Shown here: in pieces, positions 1 through 13,200 of the stretch
Layout of the letters: each line of letters opens with the position of its first letter
How positions within the stretch are numbered: the first letter of the stretch is position 1
From: Sthenelais limicola
Taxonomy: Eukaryota; Annelida; Polychaeta; Phyllodocida; Sigalionidae
NCBI GenBank assembly: GCA_942159475.1
Contig: OW804095.1
Coordinates: 54,712,773 to 54,776,772, forward strand
Direction of reading: 5' to 3'
Length of the DNA: 64,000 nucleotides
Position numbers and translations under genes: made by a program
The notes under the pieces: model-generated
Database searches by the model: none
Told to the model about the DNA's origin: nothing
The model's input: the letters and a program-made list of their open reading frames with translations, nothing else

Positions 1-399
1 CATAATGTTCTACACGTAATATCTTTTACAAAAACACACTTGGCTTCTATATACTTTCAGCACCTTTTTACGTTAGATAAATTCGGGCGAAATTCGCCTT
101 CAAAGTACGTTTTTGTTGCTTCTAAACTCTGTATGAATTAACCATACTAACAGAAAATTCCCTTAAATATTAATGTACTAGAACTCCTTTCTGTTAGGAT
201 ATTGGGAGTTTTGCATGTCATAATTAGTTAATAATTTTAGTTGTGCTCTATATTTAAGGAGGTGCCTAGCGATGACCAGTGCATGGTGTTTAGTTCTGGT
301 TTGACCTGCAAGAGATTTTTTTCTAGAAAAATTGCATGTTTGCAAAAAGAATTTGTAGTGGCTAGTCTCCTATTTATGGGTTTATTATTCCTCTTCCAG

Positions 400-470
400 C
401 TCAAACGTGCTACTGTACAAAATCCCCAGACAGGCCAGCTGGAAACAGCATTTTATAGAGTCAGCAAGAG
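400..470 (+). CDS. P4HA: P4HA copy 1, exon upstream of the catalytic core
   Basis: A polypyrimidine tract and AG at 398-399 precede the exon and GTAAAT follows at 471. It encodes LKRATVQNPQTGQLETAFYR and a few further residues, the family segment of the type RATISNPITGDLETVHYRISKS. It is 71 bp long and ends in phase 2 (AG, completed by the next exon). The exon to its left is outside the window. Confidence 0.9.
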
Positions 471-3400
471 GTAAATGAGCATTAGACTTCTCCCCATTTA
501 AATTTAAACTTAAGTAAATTACCTTAGTTTTTGCTAATGGTGTTTATCCATGTCAGACGGAAACCACATTGAGAAGACTTAAAGGATTTCTTGAAAACCA
601 TGATCAGTAACAGGTCAAAGGGTCTCTGGGTTAATTTTTCATAATATCTTTGGTCGTACTCTTGTGTGTAAAATATTTCCTTCGTGGTCAGAGAGGCTCT
701 TGAGTTTGCATTTGAGACGTACTGGGCCTTTCACAATGAATATGTGGGACATAAAGTATAGCTCCAATAAACAAAGTAGGAGTACGAAAAATGCCCTAGG
801 TTGATACTCTAGCGAGGGAAGATAGTCATAACATGAATGAGTCATAACATAAATGGGTTACCAAACGAAGGCTTAAGTTTAATCCTTGTCCTTATTAGGG
901 TTGTGTCCAATTCCACTTTCTTCACGAATACTTTCGCATAACACATCCCGGAGTACATCACGCATAGAATGGATGAATGAATGAATGAATTTTTAAAACT
1001 GTTTTTTATCATCATTTTGCTGTGTCAACTATTTTCCCCACTCTCCTAACGCCTCCCAATGCGCTCATCATCTTCATCAGGACGACAGTCCATTCATTTC
1101 ATGTTTATGTCATGGTTATGAATTTTATCCAATATTTTAGCATATTGAAGAAAATGTATCATAGATTGACCAGCAGGCCTTCAAAAATGCCACGTCTGCA
1201 GTGAGTCGCCCCGGCAGTAATTTCTGTTCCTTGCGAGGTGGGTAATAAATCACTTTTGCGACAATTTTCATTACATGAATTTTCCCCCACAACAGTCCTA
1301 TTAATATTCAGCACGAGGCTTCACCACAAGAGCCTCAGAGTGTCCATATCCTTGTTTACAAATGGTTGACATCGTATTCTCACATATGCATCGAGTGAAC
1401 TGGAGTTATTCAACTAGTTTTATGGATGAATCTTTTTATGAAAGCGCACTGAATATGATCCGTCAAATGAGTAGTATTTTCCGTAGATTTCACCGTAGAT
1501 CATTAATTTTACTATACTAATTGACCCCAATCGTACTTAGTAGTATTTTAGTTTATCAGCCTTCAGCAAATTGGCCTCGTAAACTGTTCACATAAAATGA
1601 TAGTAAATTTACCCTCCAATTTAACTAAATAAATCCTTTCTGTTTTTCTTCGAAGAAAATATCCAAATCTCTCCATTTTCTACTTTCCGCCTCATTGGAA
1701 TAAGTCAGGCTTCCTTTACGCGGCTATATTTACTGTTGGCTCACAGTAAGCACTTAAGTTTTAGGCGTGTTTATACTCTCATTGGTGGTGGGTGCTTTAC
1801 CCTTAATATTTATTGTCTGTCACCTGACACACTACTTTCTTTATTCCCTTTATCTTGCCTTTCTTGCTATTTACCTTATGTAACCACTAAGTTTTCTGTG
1901 GCGTGTTTACCACATAAAAATGAACGAACTCTTTTTAGTTTTATTTTTCGAAAATGTTACCGTATAACATTTGGATTAGATGGCTGTCCGTGCCTGGTGT
2001 TACCCAAATTGGCCAGATTTTAGGAGACAGTCGATTTAAACCTGCTACATCGCGAGAATTTTAATATATGCCGATCCAAGAACTAGGAGCAGTAGATCTC
2101 AGAACATTGGTCAGAAACCGATCATGAACAAAATATTTTATTGGAAATAAGTTTTGGTGAGTACCATGCCCAAGGTCTTTCCCTGGCCTACTTTGCTTTA
2201 AAAGAAATTACCGCAGCTAGAAGAGCCATTGTTCCTGTTGTGTTTTGAACCCCATGTTCTCGTGTTGTAGCTGGGACGATCAGGAGTGTTCATGGCGCCC
2301 GGCATAACTAACCAAGCCCAGAAGTATAGAACCAGCCAGACGTAAGTTTTTCATTATTTTAGAGCGGTGCCTGAAGTCTTCAGCTGATTGTCAAATGGTT
2401 GTCACGGTCAAGTCCGTCACATGCCGTTTATAAACTGGTCCCCTGTCTCCCCCTCTAGCCCCCACACGACCCAATCAACTCGGCTGGCTTGAAACAAGGA
2501 AAAGCAGCCCCTCCCCATGTTTACAACATCGAATATTGGTTCTCTTGCGGAATTTGTTTGATTGCCATATGTGGACACAAATTTTGCCATGACCACAAAA
2601 GACGGGCGTTTTTAATCTTATAAAACGCAGGGTAGTAATTTATCTGGATATTGTTGATTGTTCAGTTGGCTGTTTTCCATTGTAGTTACATAGATCGGGT
2701 GTTTTTACCCCCAAGGAGACAAATGAAACCAGAACAATTTCCAGGTTCAGAACAAGCAAGAGGTAAACCTAGCCCTGTTGACATCCATAATTTGTTTTCT
2801 GACCTCACTGGCTCTCACCCTCTCTCTTGGTGGTGTCGCTCTATTAACCCCCCCAAAACATAGTCACAAAACTACTAAACTCTGCACTACTGCCATAGGT
2901 TCTCATTCTTTTATGTGTGTTGTGATGCCGTCTTCCTCCGTCAGACTCTGCCACATATCCTCTCAACGTGCCATAATAGTTGGGACGATAATTCTAAACA
3001 CTTCCAAATCCGAAAACAAGACCCCAACATCCGAATGCTGTAATTTAGCATGTCATTCGCGCACATGGTCTCCATTTGTTATCCGTTTAAATGTTGAAAT
3101 TATCGTCCACTACAGGCTGACTTGAGTAGAGCATCCTCTCTGGAATGATGTGGCATTAGCTGATGGTATTGCTCACCCTACTCACCGCTAGAGGACAAAA
3201 CATGTAACATTTGTATTTAGTCCCCTAATTTGGTAATATAAATATTTACGCATGACTGATGGTGGGTGAAAAGGCATTGTCATTGTCATTGTCTCACAAA
3301 TTAACGTTTTACCATAGTTTTGCACTTGAGTGATGTCAGGTGAACAAGCGCCTGTTGTGCCAGAAAAGATAGAATATTTCGAAAGCAGAAAAGATGGAAT

Positions 3401-6400
3401 ATTTTGAAAGCAGAAAAGATGGAATATTTTGAAAGCGAGTTAGGCCTGAGTGCTTCACTGCCAGTCACGTGTTTTCTTTTTCTTTTTGTCGTGGGACTTA
3501 GGTTGCTAATTGCCTCGGTTATTTATAACCTCTGGGACTAGAGCTTGTAACGCTATGTTGAAACTTTTCCGTTGATTTTTTGACGTTGTTATATTCGCTT
3601 CTGATTTTTCACGCAATGCTACACAGAACCCAATATGATGCACACTCACCACCTTTCTTGTATTATGCAAGACAATATTCCACTCGTTAAAATCAACCAC
3701 GCGTTGCTTCCAAAAGCCATAGATTGATGTTTTAATAGGAGCCAGTATAAGTTCAATGACCAAGGATTAATGATGTATATAGGCAGTAGATTAAAGTTGT
3801 TCATGAATATTTTTTTTCATTCCCACCGGGCCCATTGTGATAATTATCCGTGATTGATTTCCATGAGCTTCCTATTCAGTATAGAATACACCCAGAGTGT
3901 TTAGCCGGCTGCAAAGAAACTAGAATAACTATGTTTGCTTACCGTTCCACATGACAGAACATGCAGCTTTATCATAATTGTATACTGAATGTATCATGGT
4001 CTCATCCAAAATTTATATATATATCATGTCCTCTTAAATAAGCAAGCTTTCCCCGTTTGAAGTGTTTAGTGATTCATATCACTCTAAATATTATAGAAAA
4101 GACTTGCACTTTGTGATGGTTTTTTTACATTCAAGTCACCAACCAATGGCTCATTCACTCATGTCTACGCCATGTCTTTGAAACCCTGATCACTTTATCT
4201 CACCTTATCGCTCCAGCCATAGGACTGAAACTCGTTGATCTGAGTCCTCCTTTAGGGGTTCGTCCCTTGCTGGCTTTCGTCATACATTTACTGTTTCACG
4301 TAGTAATTTATTTCCTGGGCTTTGTTACATCACATATGACTCCCTCGTCAACCAAAAACAAAATACAACTACGTAGCATTAAAACCGCACCGCACTTGGT
4401 TCACCTAGAATCAGCGACTCTTAGTTACTCCAGAGTAACCTATCAAAGAGTGTTTGTTTCTTGTGTGTCCTCCTCCTTAACAACCAAAATACTTTATTAT
4501 GAATTACATTTTCCCATTTCACGTAACCTGTTGCTTTGTATGTTGTGTCTAAAAGCGTTACGTCATATGCGTCCACGTCATGCTCATGACGTGAGATGTC
4601 TGTCTTTGTGTGTCCTATGAATTTTATTTTCTCCTTTCCTCATCTCTCTCTTATCTCACCCATCTCTCTTGGCTTGATTACTCGGTACTAGCCAATGCCT
4701 CCTGTAGTTTTACTGGGAGGAATCTTCTCTTTCTTGTTAACGAGGTAGGAAATCCACTGCCAACCAACAACCAACATTATTATCCTGCCAACAAGCCTGT
4801 TTCTGTGTCCCAACTTGTTTATACTGGTATGCGCCTAGTTCTAACGACGTCACGTGTCACCATGGACCACCCGAAATAGATCATTCGGTGTCTCACTCCA
4901 CAATGTTTCGCTCGTCTGGATGCAAGCTCGAGCCATTCTGATTCCCGAAAAACATTTTTCCCAAGTGCATTACCAGTTGGATGGTATGTTTTTTTCTATC
5001 AATCTCACAAAGATTTTTATTTTTTATTAACTAAGAATTGGATGAAAAACCATGACAACAAATGAAGGCGATGGCATGCTCAATTTTATGGACTAAATGG
5101 ATTCTATCGATTGCATTCCTATTCCTTCTTACTTCCGAATAAATGTCTCTGGTGGTCCTTTATATCCTTTCTGCATGTCTTGTTCTATGTGGTTAAGACA
5201 TGTCATTACATATTGATCATGGTATTCGCCGAAGCTGACTGCTAGTTGATATTTTTATTGTATGGGGTTCATTTTTAAAATAAATGAAGGTTAAATGTTA
5301 TTGAACGTTTACATCCATGAATACCCGATTTTAGGGTCACCCAATATTTTCTTTTCGTTTTGACTTTCATGTTCATTCTTTGCAGCATTTTTATCTACAA
5401 TGTATCATTCTCATTTGTTGGATTTTTCATCCGTTACATCTCGTTCCTATTTTCATCAATTTGCATATCTCATTTCCATTGTCATATTCATTATCATATT
5501 CATTGACATCTTCATCCCTGTCATAACCCACTCTCGATCCTCTCCCCTTTCATCAAAACTATCTGGAGTAGATGACATGTAGCCTGTATGTGTATACTCG
5601 AGACCAACTTTGAATAGCACTTAGAAAGGCACTGGTGTGATAAGAATATTTAGCTTCAGCAGTTCCGTATAACTTATGATAAGTAATATAGTCATTTTTA
5701 ATTTCTTGCACAGCGTTAAGGCCCTTGTCCACTAAGCCGATTCTCATGCGATTTTGCGCCGCAGAAGGCCATTGTCCACTTGAGAATCGTATGAGATCGG
5801 TTCAGTGGACGGGGGCCTTTTGATGAGTGTCTCATCCGATCCTAGATCGCATAGGCCATTACTTTGACAATGAGTCAACAGCCTATCGACCCTAAATATA
5901 CCAAAGTAGACATTGGCGTTTGATGCATATCTATGCCTTTGTGCAGCCCAGAGATACCTTCATTTTTTTTTAAAAAAAACTGAATAGAGAAATAGATTAT
6001 GCAGAGGGAAGGTCACGTTAGTCGGGTACCTAGTCAAGGGCTGTGTGATAGTTCAGACCAGAGAGCTTAGCTCTGTATCAGATCAGTTGTAAGCCGATAT
6101 TCAAGAGACAGTAAATCATCATAAGAAATGCAGGACCTTCTTTACAAATGGGTCGAACAATATCAGCCTTTGTACACGAGTTCTCATCTCCCTATACTTT
6201 GACGGATATTAGTGCTCTCAAACAGGTGTGTAGGGTGTAATTGTGTGTATACTGTGTACATACGTGTAGCGCCTCCCCCAAAGCAAAGCATTTAGCTGGT
6301 TTTCAAATTTCTTAGGGTTTTCACGTTACCAACCCCTAACCCACCAACCCATCCCCACCCATGATCTTGTTTGGTTGGAATATATCAGATCATGAGTTTA

Positions 6401-9400
6401 AAAGTCTTATGCTGGTTTGTAAAATCTCTTTTCGGCTGCGAGATCGGACTATAAAAGGAAATCCTAAAATCTTGTGGGTCAATTGTCTCAATGTGGTTTC
6501 CCGTTTGTCATGACATGGGACGTTAATTACTGTTAAACACAACCGACTTATAACGTTCCCGTGGTATATCTGATCAGTATTGACTTAACGCTTAAATAGT
6601 AAAATTGCGATTGAAAAAACTTATAACATCCTCTATCTCACCGATATTAGTTGTATTAGGTGAATTGGTTGTGTATACGAGTTAGCAATAGTATTCCGCT
6701 ACATGTGTTGGGTATATAATTGTTACCACAGTGCATGGCTCCATGATTGGGAAAGTACGTTCATCGCACAGGTTAGCACCAAAGTGCGGTACCTAGCCAA
6801 CCTCACTCTAGATACGGCAGAAGAGCTTCAGGTATGTCACATCTAATATTTCATTAACCTTTTCATGTGTTGAGCACTTTTCATTAATCTTTCTAATCTC
6901 AAACTGATCTCGTGTGCAAATTAAGTATGTTCGGAAATATTTACGTTCATTCCAAAGTCGTCTATGTGAATAACTGCCGACTTAGTGGATTGCCATGTTT
7001 CTTACAACTTGGCTTAGCTTAAAACAAGGAATCTTAGTACATGCCTATTACTGTGTACCGTATTGATCGAATTTGTTTACCTGTGGATTAATACTCTCTT
7101 TCGCATCTTTAGGTTGTGAATTACGGAATAGGAGGACACTATGAGCCTCATTACGACTTCGCACGGGTGAGAAAAATGACATCTGCGTACTCATCGATCG
7201 ATAACGTTGAAAATAAAATGGTCAACATTTATTTTTAAAAGATGACAACACTGTTGGGGTATTCCCTAAGTTCTTATAATACTAGGTTCCTATCTGTTAT
7301 TGCATAGACAATCAAGACTATTTATAATGGTATCTTTGATGTTAAAGTGTAGGTTACTGCTTGTGACACCGTCTGTTTACTATCATTCATTTTTGGAGGA
7401 ACGTCCTCCATTTACTGCGAACTTTCACATATTTTTTTTTTATACTTGGTTTGTATATCAAGTTTTATGAAAAGAACATTATTTTTTAGTATAAAGAAAA
7501 TATTTTTTCCTGTTTCCTCATATTTAAAAAATATTTGAAATAATTATGCCCGTTTCCTCACATTAAGTATGTAGGGTTCACATCGTTACTCAATGAATGG
7601 TGATCGTGTATGGCCTGTTTTACAAGTGTAACCTTCATTATTATCTTTGTTATATGACTGAGCAACGAGCAGGCCCAAGGTAATATAGAAGCCCCCAACG
7701 CTTGACCCTTTTCTTGAATCGATACTGGCAGTATTCCTTACTCACCCTTACTTCACTCCTTTACAAGAATATTGTTTATAAACTTTTTTTATTAAAAACA
7801 AAAGGTTCTGTAGAGTACACCAGAGCCTTCCATACATGCATTTTACTCTTGAATGACATGGATTTGATTGTAACGGTTTTCAGAAGCGTGAAAAAAATTC
7901 ATTTGAGCACTGGAGAGGGAACCGGATTGCAACGGCCATATTCTATGTAAGTTTTGCACGGGTAATTCATTCCGGCATGGACTAAACCTAGTACCGGTAG
8001 GTATCATTCTGAACTATCTATCACAACCCTCGACGGGTTGAGATCATACAGTTCTTACGAGCGGAGAAAAGATTGGCAATGGCCCAACAATGAGCATGCC
8101 CTGTCAATGAACAATGCTACTACTAGGGGACGACTCGACCAAGTTGATAGATGTGCATGCCCTTGCATGAACATTATGTTCGTTTCCTTGACCTGCTGCA
8201 CATACTAGCTCTCCCCATACAACCCCTTGTTTACACTAATGAAGCAACATTGCCACAGATTGACGTGCCCCAAAACAACAAATTGTCCTCCTCGTGAGCT
8301 GATACTTGGTGTCAGAGCAGGCCTGCTCCTGCTGCCCCCAGCGTTGTGCTAACCCATGAATGATGCGTTTTTATCAGCAGCTCTAATCATTGTAATTATA
8401 CAGAAAGATGAACAGGGCGGCTTTGATCCTTCTGGAGGAAACCGCATAGCAACTGCAATCTTTTATGTAAGTTATTGGTGGAAACTATTTTCAAATTCTC
8501 TGTTGGATGGCGCCCTTGTGGTGGTCCCCGACAGTTATTTTCCCCCAGCCTCGGGAAACATTCGGATTCTTTCTTTCCTCACGGGTACATTGGACATCAC
8601 AGTCATTCACTTCTTCAACAGATATCCCTTTCATGTGTGTACTTTATATGTATCCCCCACATGAACATTACAGATTTACTTCCTGCATCCACCCTCGCAA
8701 TCATGTATGTCTGTATATGGTTAATGAATGTATGCTCTTAATTGAAATTGATGTACTGAGAGCTTGGAATCATGAGTCATTGGTTTTGGATGTTCTCCTT
8801 TAGAATATTATAAGGCATGGACATTTTGCCCTGATTATATTAAAATGCATGGATAGTGTCCACTGATCCCCGTCCTATGCATGAGTAACCGTAATAGATA
8901 TTTGTGTCGTGCACTGGAGGAATATAAATATAGCCTAGATCGACGATGACACTAGTAACTATGGGTGGCGAGGTGGCGACTCTAGACGATTAAGTGATTT
9001 CTAATTCCAGGCAGATATTGTTATTTTCTGTCTTTTCTTTTCACTGATTAGATATAAAAGGGAGAAAAAATACGCACTTGACTTTCCTATTCATAATTAT
9101 ATTATATTGGGAGTGGTTTTAATGTACACGTGTACTTATGAATTTCTGAATTTCCTAGCCAGAAATATATTTGCCGAGTTTGTTTTTTTCATTGAAATTC
9201 GACTACCGCCTACATGATTAATACAGTTTATGCATAGCCTCACTTTTGTCTGGTTTCTAGATGAGCGATGTCGAAGCTGGTGGAGCCACAGTTTTCACTA
9301 CATTAGGCGTCAGTCTCTGGCCTGAGAAGGTAGCTAAAGCTATGATTTACTGCACCCAATTTTTTCGAATATTAGAGACGACTACTATATTTTATTTTCG

Positions 9401-10225
9401 CTAGCTTATGTCTTATTCGTAAGAAAGTCTAAAGGTTCAATTTCACCGATGCATCGTATTGATTTAACCGCCATTAATTCAGTCCACAAGGATTTATCAT
9501 GGAAGTAATTGGTAAAAATAATGATAATTTAAAAAAAACTGAGGTCCATACGTATCGTATAATTTCTATAGAGTATGCATCATTCTCACGCATCTTTAGT
9601 TATCTTAGTTCCTTAGATAACTTTGTACATATCGTTGCAGGGTTCGGTTGCCTTGTGGTACAACCTGAAGCGCAATGGCGAAGGGGATTACAGTACGCGG
9701 CATGCAGCTTGTCCGGTGTTAAGTGGTAACAAATGGGGTGAGTGTCCCCCTTACATTGCTGTATATTTAAACCACCTCACAACACTTTTCTTTTTTTTCC
9801 TACGCCTTAAGGTTTACTGAATGTTTAGCCCTTTTAGTTGTAAATGTTCCTGGTGGTGTTGACTTCTTATCTCATCTGATAGGCATGTTCTGGCGGTTTA
9901 AACCCCCGTTTTAGCTTAAACTGTTCGTTTTGGACAGTCACTATTCGAATAAACCTTTACTAAGTCTTGTTAGGATGCGCCCAGCATTTCTAGGACTTGA
10001 TTAATTGCGAGAAAGTTGATTTTGTCATAATATTTCAGGGTTTACTGACACTTAACATGTTGATAAAGCACCTGTATACATATATGTTATTGTACTAACC
10101 TGTATGTTCGTGTTTGAAATGTTATGCTCATTTTATCTTACATTTCTTTTTCAGTTGCTAACAAATGGATACACGAGCGTGGACAGGAGTTTGAGCGTCC
10201 TTGTGATATAGACCCTGAATTATAG
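400..10225 (+). CDS. P4HA: Collagen prolyl 4-hydroxylase alpha subunit, 3' part of gene (copy 1)
   Basis: This is the C-terminal catalytic part of a prolyl 4-hydroxylase alpha subunit, an ER-lumen Fe(II)/2-oxoglutarate dioxygenase that hydroxylates X-Pro-Gly prolines in collagen and pairs with protein disulfide isomerase. Visible exons are 400-470, 6732-6831, 7113-7166, 7884-7946 or 8404-8466, 9261-9329, 9641-9737 and 10155-10225, all bounded by AG/GT. The iron ligands are the H-x-D of EPHYDFAR and the His of RHAACPV; the 2-oxoglutarate-binding Lys is in GNKW. The end, ANKWIHERGQEFERPC plus a short acidic tail, matches the family terminus. Signal peptide, N-terminal dimerisation and peptide-substrate domains must lie left of position 1. 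Reading frame is open across every junction. The family is certain; which vertebrate paralogue it corresponds to is not. Confidence 0.93.
3274..3293. repeat. CATTGT microsatellite, possible retroposon tail
   Basis: Three CATTGT units close a stretch (about 2790-3270) with a weak, broken reading frame. Short satellite tails of this kind often mark the 3' end of CR1/Jockey-like LINEs or SINEs. No RT motif is visible here, so the retroposon origin is only a suggestion. Confidence 0.4.
3361..3435. repeat. 25-bp tandem repeat, three units
   Basis: Three consecutive 25-bp units start at 3361, 3386 and 3411 with the core CAGAAAAGATGGAATATTTT. The last two are identical and the first differs at two positions, which suggests recent expansion by replication slippage. 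It lies inside the large P4HA intron. Confidence 0.95.
5718..5819. mobile_element. Foldback MITE, about 100 bp
   Basis: The left end AAGGCCCTTGTCCACTAAGC and the reverse complement of the right end, AAGGCCCCCGTCCACTGAAC, pair over roughly 37 bp per arm, so nearly the whole element folds into one hairpin. No target-site duplication is clear. The TCCACTA motif recurs in the foldbacks at 51.9 and 56.9 kb, which may belong to the same group. Confidence 0.7.
6732..6831 (+). CDS. P4HA: P4HA copy 1, 100-bp exon (AWL...TAEELQ)
   Basis: AG at 6730-6731 and GTATGT at 6832 bound the exon. Its first base completes a Ser codon left by the 71-bp exon. It reads AWLHDWESTFIAQVSTKVRY and then LANLTLDTAEELQ, equivalent to the family segment ending STAEELQ just before the iron-binding strand. 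Confidence 0.93.
7113..7166 (+). CDS. P4HA: P4HA copy 1, iron-binding H-x-D exon
   Basis: This 54-bp phase-0 exon between TTTAG and GTGAGA encodes VVNYGIGGHYEPHYDFAR. The His and Asp of HYD are the first two Fe(II) ligands of the 2-oxoglutarate dioxygenase fold. The exon is identical in length and phase to the one at 18953-19006. Confidence 0.95.
7884..7946 (+). CDS. P4HA: P4HA copy 1, alternative exon a
   Basis: This 63-bp phase-0 exon has a CAG acceptor and GTAAGT donor. It encodes 21 residues starting KREKNSFEHWRG and ending NRIATAIFY, the segment just before MSDVEAGG. A second exon of the same length, phase and ending lies 457 bp downstream, so only one is expected in a normal mRNA. Human P4HA1 and P4HA2 carry mutually exclusive exons at this same place. 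Confidence 0.9.
8404..8466 (+). CDS. P4HA: P4HA copy 1, alternative exon b
   Basis: This 63-bp phase-0 exon has a CAG acceptor and GTAAGT donor. It encodes 21 residues starting KDEQGGFDPSGG and ending NRIATAIFY. It shares its C-terminal half with exon a and differs in the first twelve residues, as expected for mutually exclusive exons. Each exon is a multiple of three, so frame alone would not prevent inclusion of both. Confidence 0.9.
9261..9329 (+). CDS. P4HA: P4HA copy 1, MSDVEAGG exon
   Basis: This 69-bp phase-0 exon between TTTCTAG and GTAGCT encodes MSDVEAGGATVF and then TTLGVSLWPEK. It matches the highly conserved family stretch MSDVxxGGATVFPxxGxxxxPxKG. Confidence 0.95.
9641..9737 (+). 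CDS. P4HA: P4HA copy 1, distal iron-His and 2-oxoglutarate Lys exon
   Basis: This 97-bp exon begins after GTTGCAG and ends at GTGAGT in phase 1. It encodes GSVALWYNLKRNGEGDYSTR followed by HAACPVLSGNKW. The His is the third Fe(II) ligand and the Lys of GNKW is the residue that binds the 2-oxoglutarate C5 carboxylate. Confidence 0.95.
10155..10225 (+). CDS. P4HA: P4HA copy 1, terminal coding exon
   Basis: After TTTTTCAG the exon completes Val and reads ANKWIHERGQEFERPC, then DIDPEL and a TAG stop at 10223-10225. The 3' UTR follows, with a variant poly(A) signal ATTAAA at 10281-10286. A short hairpin (GATCCCC pairing with GGGGATC) lies just beyond it at about 10300-10330. Confidence 0.95.
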
Positions 10226-10286
10226 AGTGTCGATGGCTGAATATTATTCATCTTGATAATCTTTGTCTTCCACAAACAAAATTAAA

Positions 10287-13200
10287 GGGAGACGCAGGTT
10301 TGATCCCCTGTTTATACTATGTGGGGATCCTCCCTGCGCCTTGTTTTGTGAGTGAATGTCTGGCCCGCTTACTCCTCGTGGTGCCCTCCACCATCTCAGG
10401 CTTTCCGCATCTGTCTGTGACTTGGTCCTTTTTACTATCCGTGGGGTTAATTGTTATAAATTAGCCGAACGGCATGTTTTGGCATTCCTCTGGGTACATG
10501 TACTAGTATACAGAAAGTTGCTATCAAGAGATAAATAAGACTGAGTTGACATGAAGTTGTTTATGCGCTGTCCCGTAGTGTATAATACTTTGCTTATACT
10601 AGTTGGCAGTTTTCATTTCTTTGATGACACCACGAGTGAGCCAGCGGGTAGACAACGAGTGAATGAAGTGTCCGTAGTTTGCACGGTACGTAATTGATTA
10701 AGATAGGCATAGCATGGAATTGCATGTCGTTTTTTTGCATTGCTTTCCAAAAGATGAGAAGGGTTGAGACATTGTTTTCTCACGACTTTTAAGATTGTTA
10801 CCGACTTTATTATACAGGAAAAGCTATACTCAAGATTGGGTTGGGGGAGATTTTTGATCTGAATAATCGGGTTGTATTAATATGCAAAAAGCCTCATGGG
10901 TGTGCAAATCGAGTGATTCATTAATGTTGCTCTTCGGTGATGGCGGCGTGAAAAAAGATTGGTGTAATCTTCCTGTCCATCGTATTAAAGATATCTCATG
11001 CACACGTGCACTCGTAGTCACGTTAGTCAGCTGTCAAACCTAGTACGATAAAAAGATGTTCACAATTTTATTAATTATGTGTGATATTTCTGTATATTTT
11101 TTGTCTTGTGTCTGGTTTGATACACATTACAAGCTCAATAGAATCCTTAAATGATCCGCTCTCGGACTCGGAAGTACTCAAGTTCCTATTTGTAATTTGT
11201 TGATTATGATATTAAGTATGACAACTTACATGTGCTTATTGACTACTGTGTATAGAACACCTACAAAAGAATACAGATCTGTGACTGCTGTGGCCCAGTC
11301 AGTGGTATAATGGAAGTCGTTGTTTTCTCGATAAGCAAGACTTTTTCAGTTGTGTGTTCTCTTTATACCTTGAATTCCTAGTATTAACTATTGAGATTCA
11401 ATTAACATGAAGATTTTGTCCGTGTACTTTTTATATATGTGCTTTTTTAAAAAAAGACGTCTACCTTTTGTAACGTAATCGTCGTTTCCTATTTTTATCC
11501 CTACCGCTTGTATTTTGATGCCAATTTTTCATTTTTGCTAGGAAAAATTGTTATATTTATACCTGAGGGAATCTTACTTCTGCCTCGCAGGCAAAGTATA
11601 GTATTTGAAACTAAAAACGAAATGTGACCCTGATATGTATCGGGAACCTTTTCCTTGTTCGTCGCTGGAAGGATGGATTAAAGGACAGGTTCCTACTAAG
11701 TAATAAAGATAGGAGACATCATGAAAAAGTATGTTGTGCCTTTTGGTTTTAATTTATTTGATATCACGAAATGGTGTGGGGTCATTCACATCTAACAAGT
11801 TTGGATATTTTGAAACACAGTAAAACATCTTTAATGCTCACTTTTTTCTGTATGCCCCACAAGTCCACACGCATTAACAGTACCCGAAACGTCAACCCTC
11901 GTCATAGGGGATAAACCACACACCACACATAAAACCTAAGTTGAAGGGACTGAAGTAAGGCGATCTAATGTTTTCTGGCTGGAGAGAATGATGATGAAAT
12001 CCCGTGAGAGGCTTTATCAAAATGTGCCACTCTTAACAGAAAGAAAGCGACTCCCTTAAATTTACTTAACTTAGGGACGAAACTCTTCACCCTTTTAATC
12101 CTAAGAAAATATACACCGGTAATCATAATTTCCCCGTAACAAATATGTATCGAGTTAGGAATAACCATCATGAGGGATGTGTTAATAACTTATTCAATGA
12201 CGACAGTTCGTCTGTTGATTAAAAAAAGACACCGTCACCGTTGCCATGGCTACCCCATGTCGGATACGGTGGGATCATGTGTTGGGTGGGAAGCTGTTTG
12301 CTGGGAACTAAGCACATATTTAACCGCAGATATTTGATTCGTGATTCGTTGTTGGAATTTTTGGCTATTGCTTAAGTTATAATCATATGGAATTTCAAAT
12401 TTCCTGGGCTGTCGCTTTCATTAATTATATTTAAGAACCCTGTCCATGTACGAGTATAGAATTTAATTTGATGGAAAAATACTTTGTCAGAAAGGTTGCA
12501 ATTATATGGATGAGGACAACCACGACACATGGCTTTAAACTGGGATTGCAATCAAAATGAAAATACATTGTATCACTAAATGTAACCTTGTAGTGACTGA
12601 AAATAGTATAATTTCATTTCTACACCAACGGACAAAGGAGCAATGCTGGACTGGATTTATAAGTTTTAATTTGAATTAAAATTTATTTGGATGGATAGAT
12701 TTGAATTAAGTGATTAAAGAGATGCGCTTTGAAGGAATTAATGCAAGAAAACTTATTAAGGAAGAGTAAAACTATTGTAAATCATAGGTTAGGGTATCGG
12801 GGTGAGTGCGAGGAGTAGAGTAGTCCCTCCAAATGGGGCAGCAATTATATGCTACTATGCAAAGGCTATCTTTAAATAATAATAGAAGACAACAAATTTA
12901 TCTCAAAATAGGGTAAACGCCATGTAGGGATCCGAATTTTGAAACCTAATAATAGAAGACACTTTACACTCATTTCAAAACTCCCTCTTGAATAGGTCGT
13001 ATGTATTCTTAGGGTCCCTAGCGGGTATGGCCGGATTCGTGGCACGTAACCTTGGAGAAAATGATAGTTCTCGCGGTCGGTTATTTTGATTTTGGGGTTT
13101 TTAAGGACCTTAAATGTCATTTTCGGAGTGCATCAGTAAAAAGTCAGTATTTTTTAAACTGAGGCTCAAAACCGCTGTAAAATCAGTAGAATGCACTAAA

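Larger units (their letters stand above)
471..6731 (+). other. Large intron of P4HA copy 1
   Basis: This 6.2-kb intron joins the 71-bp and 100-bp exons. Scattered short reading frames show no recognisable protein. It holds a GAAT microsatellite (about 971-990), a CATTGT triplet tail (3274-3293), a 25-bp tandem repeat at 3361-3435 and a small foldback element at 5718-5819. I see no second gene in it. Confidence 0.7.

Noticed and set aside
973..990. GAAT repeat as a regulatory element
   Set aside because: A short simple-sequence run; nothing beyond a microsatellite can be supported.
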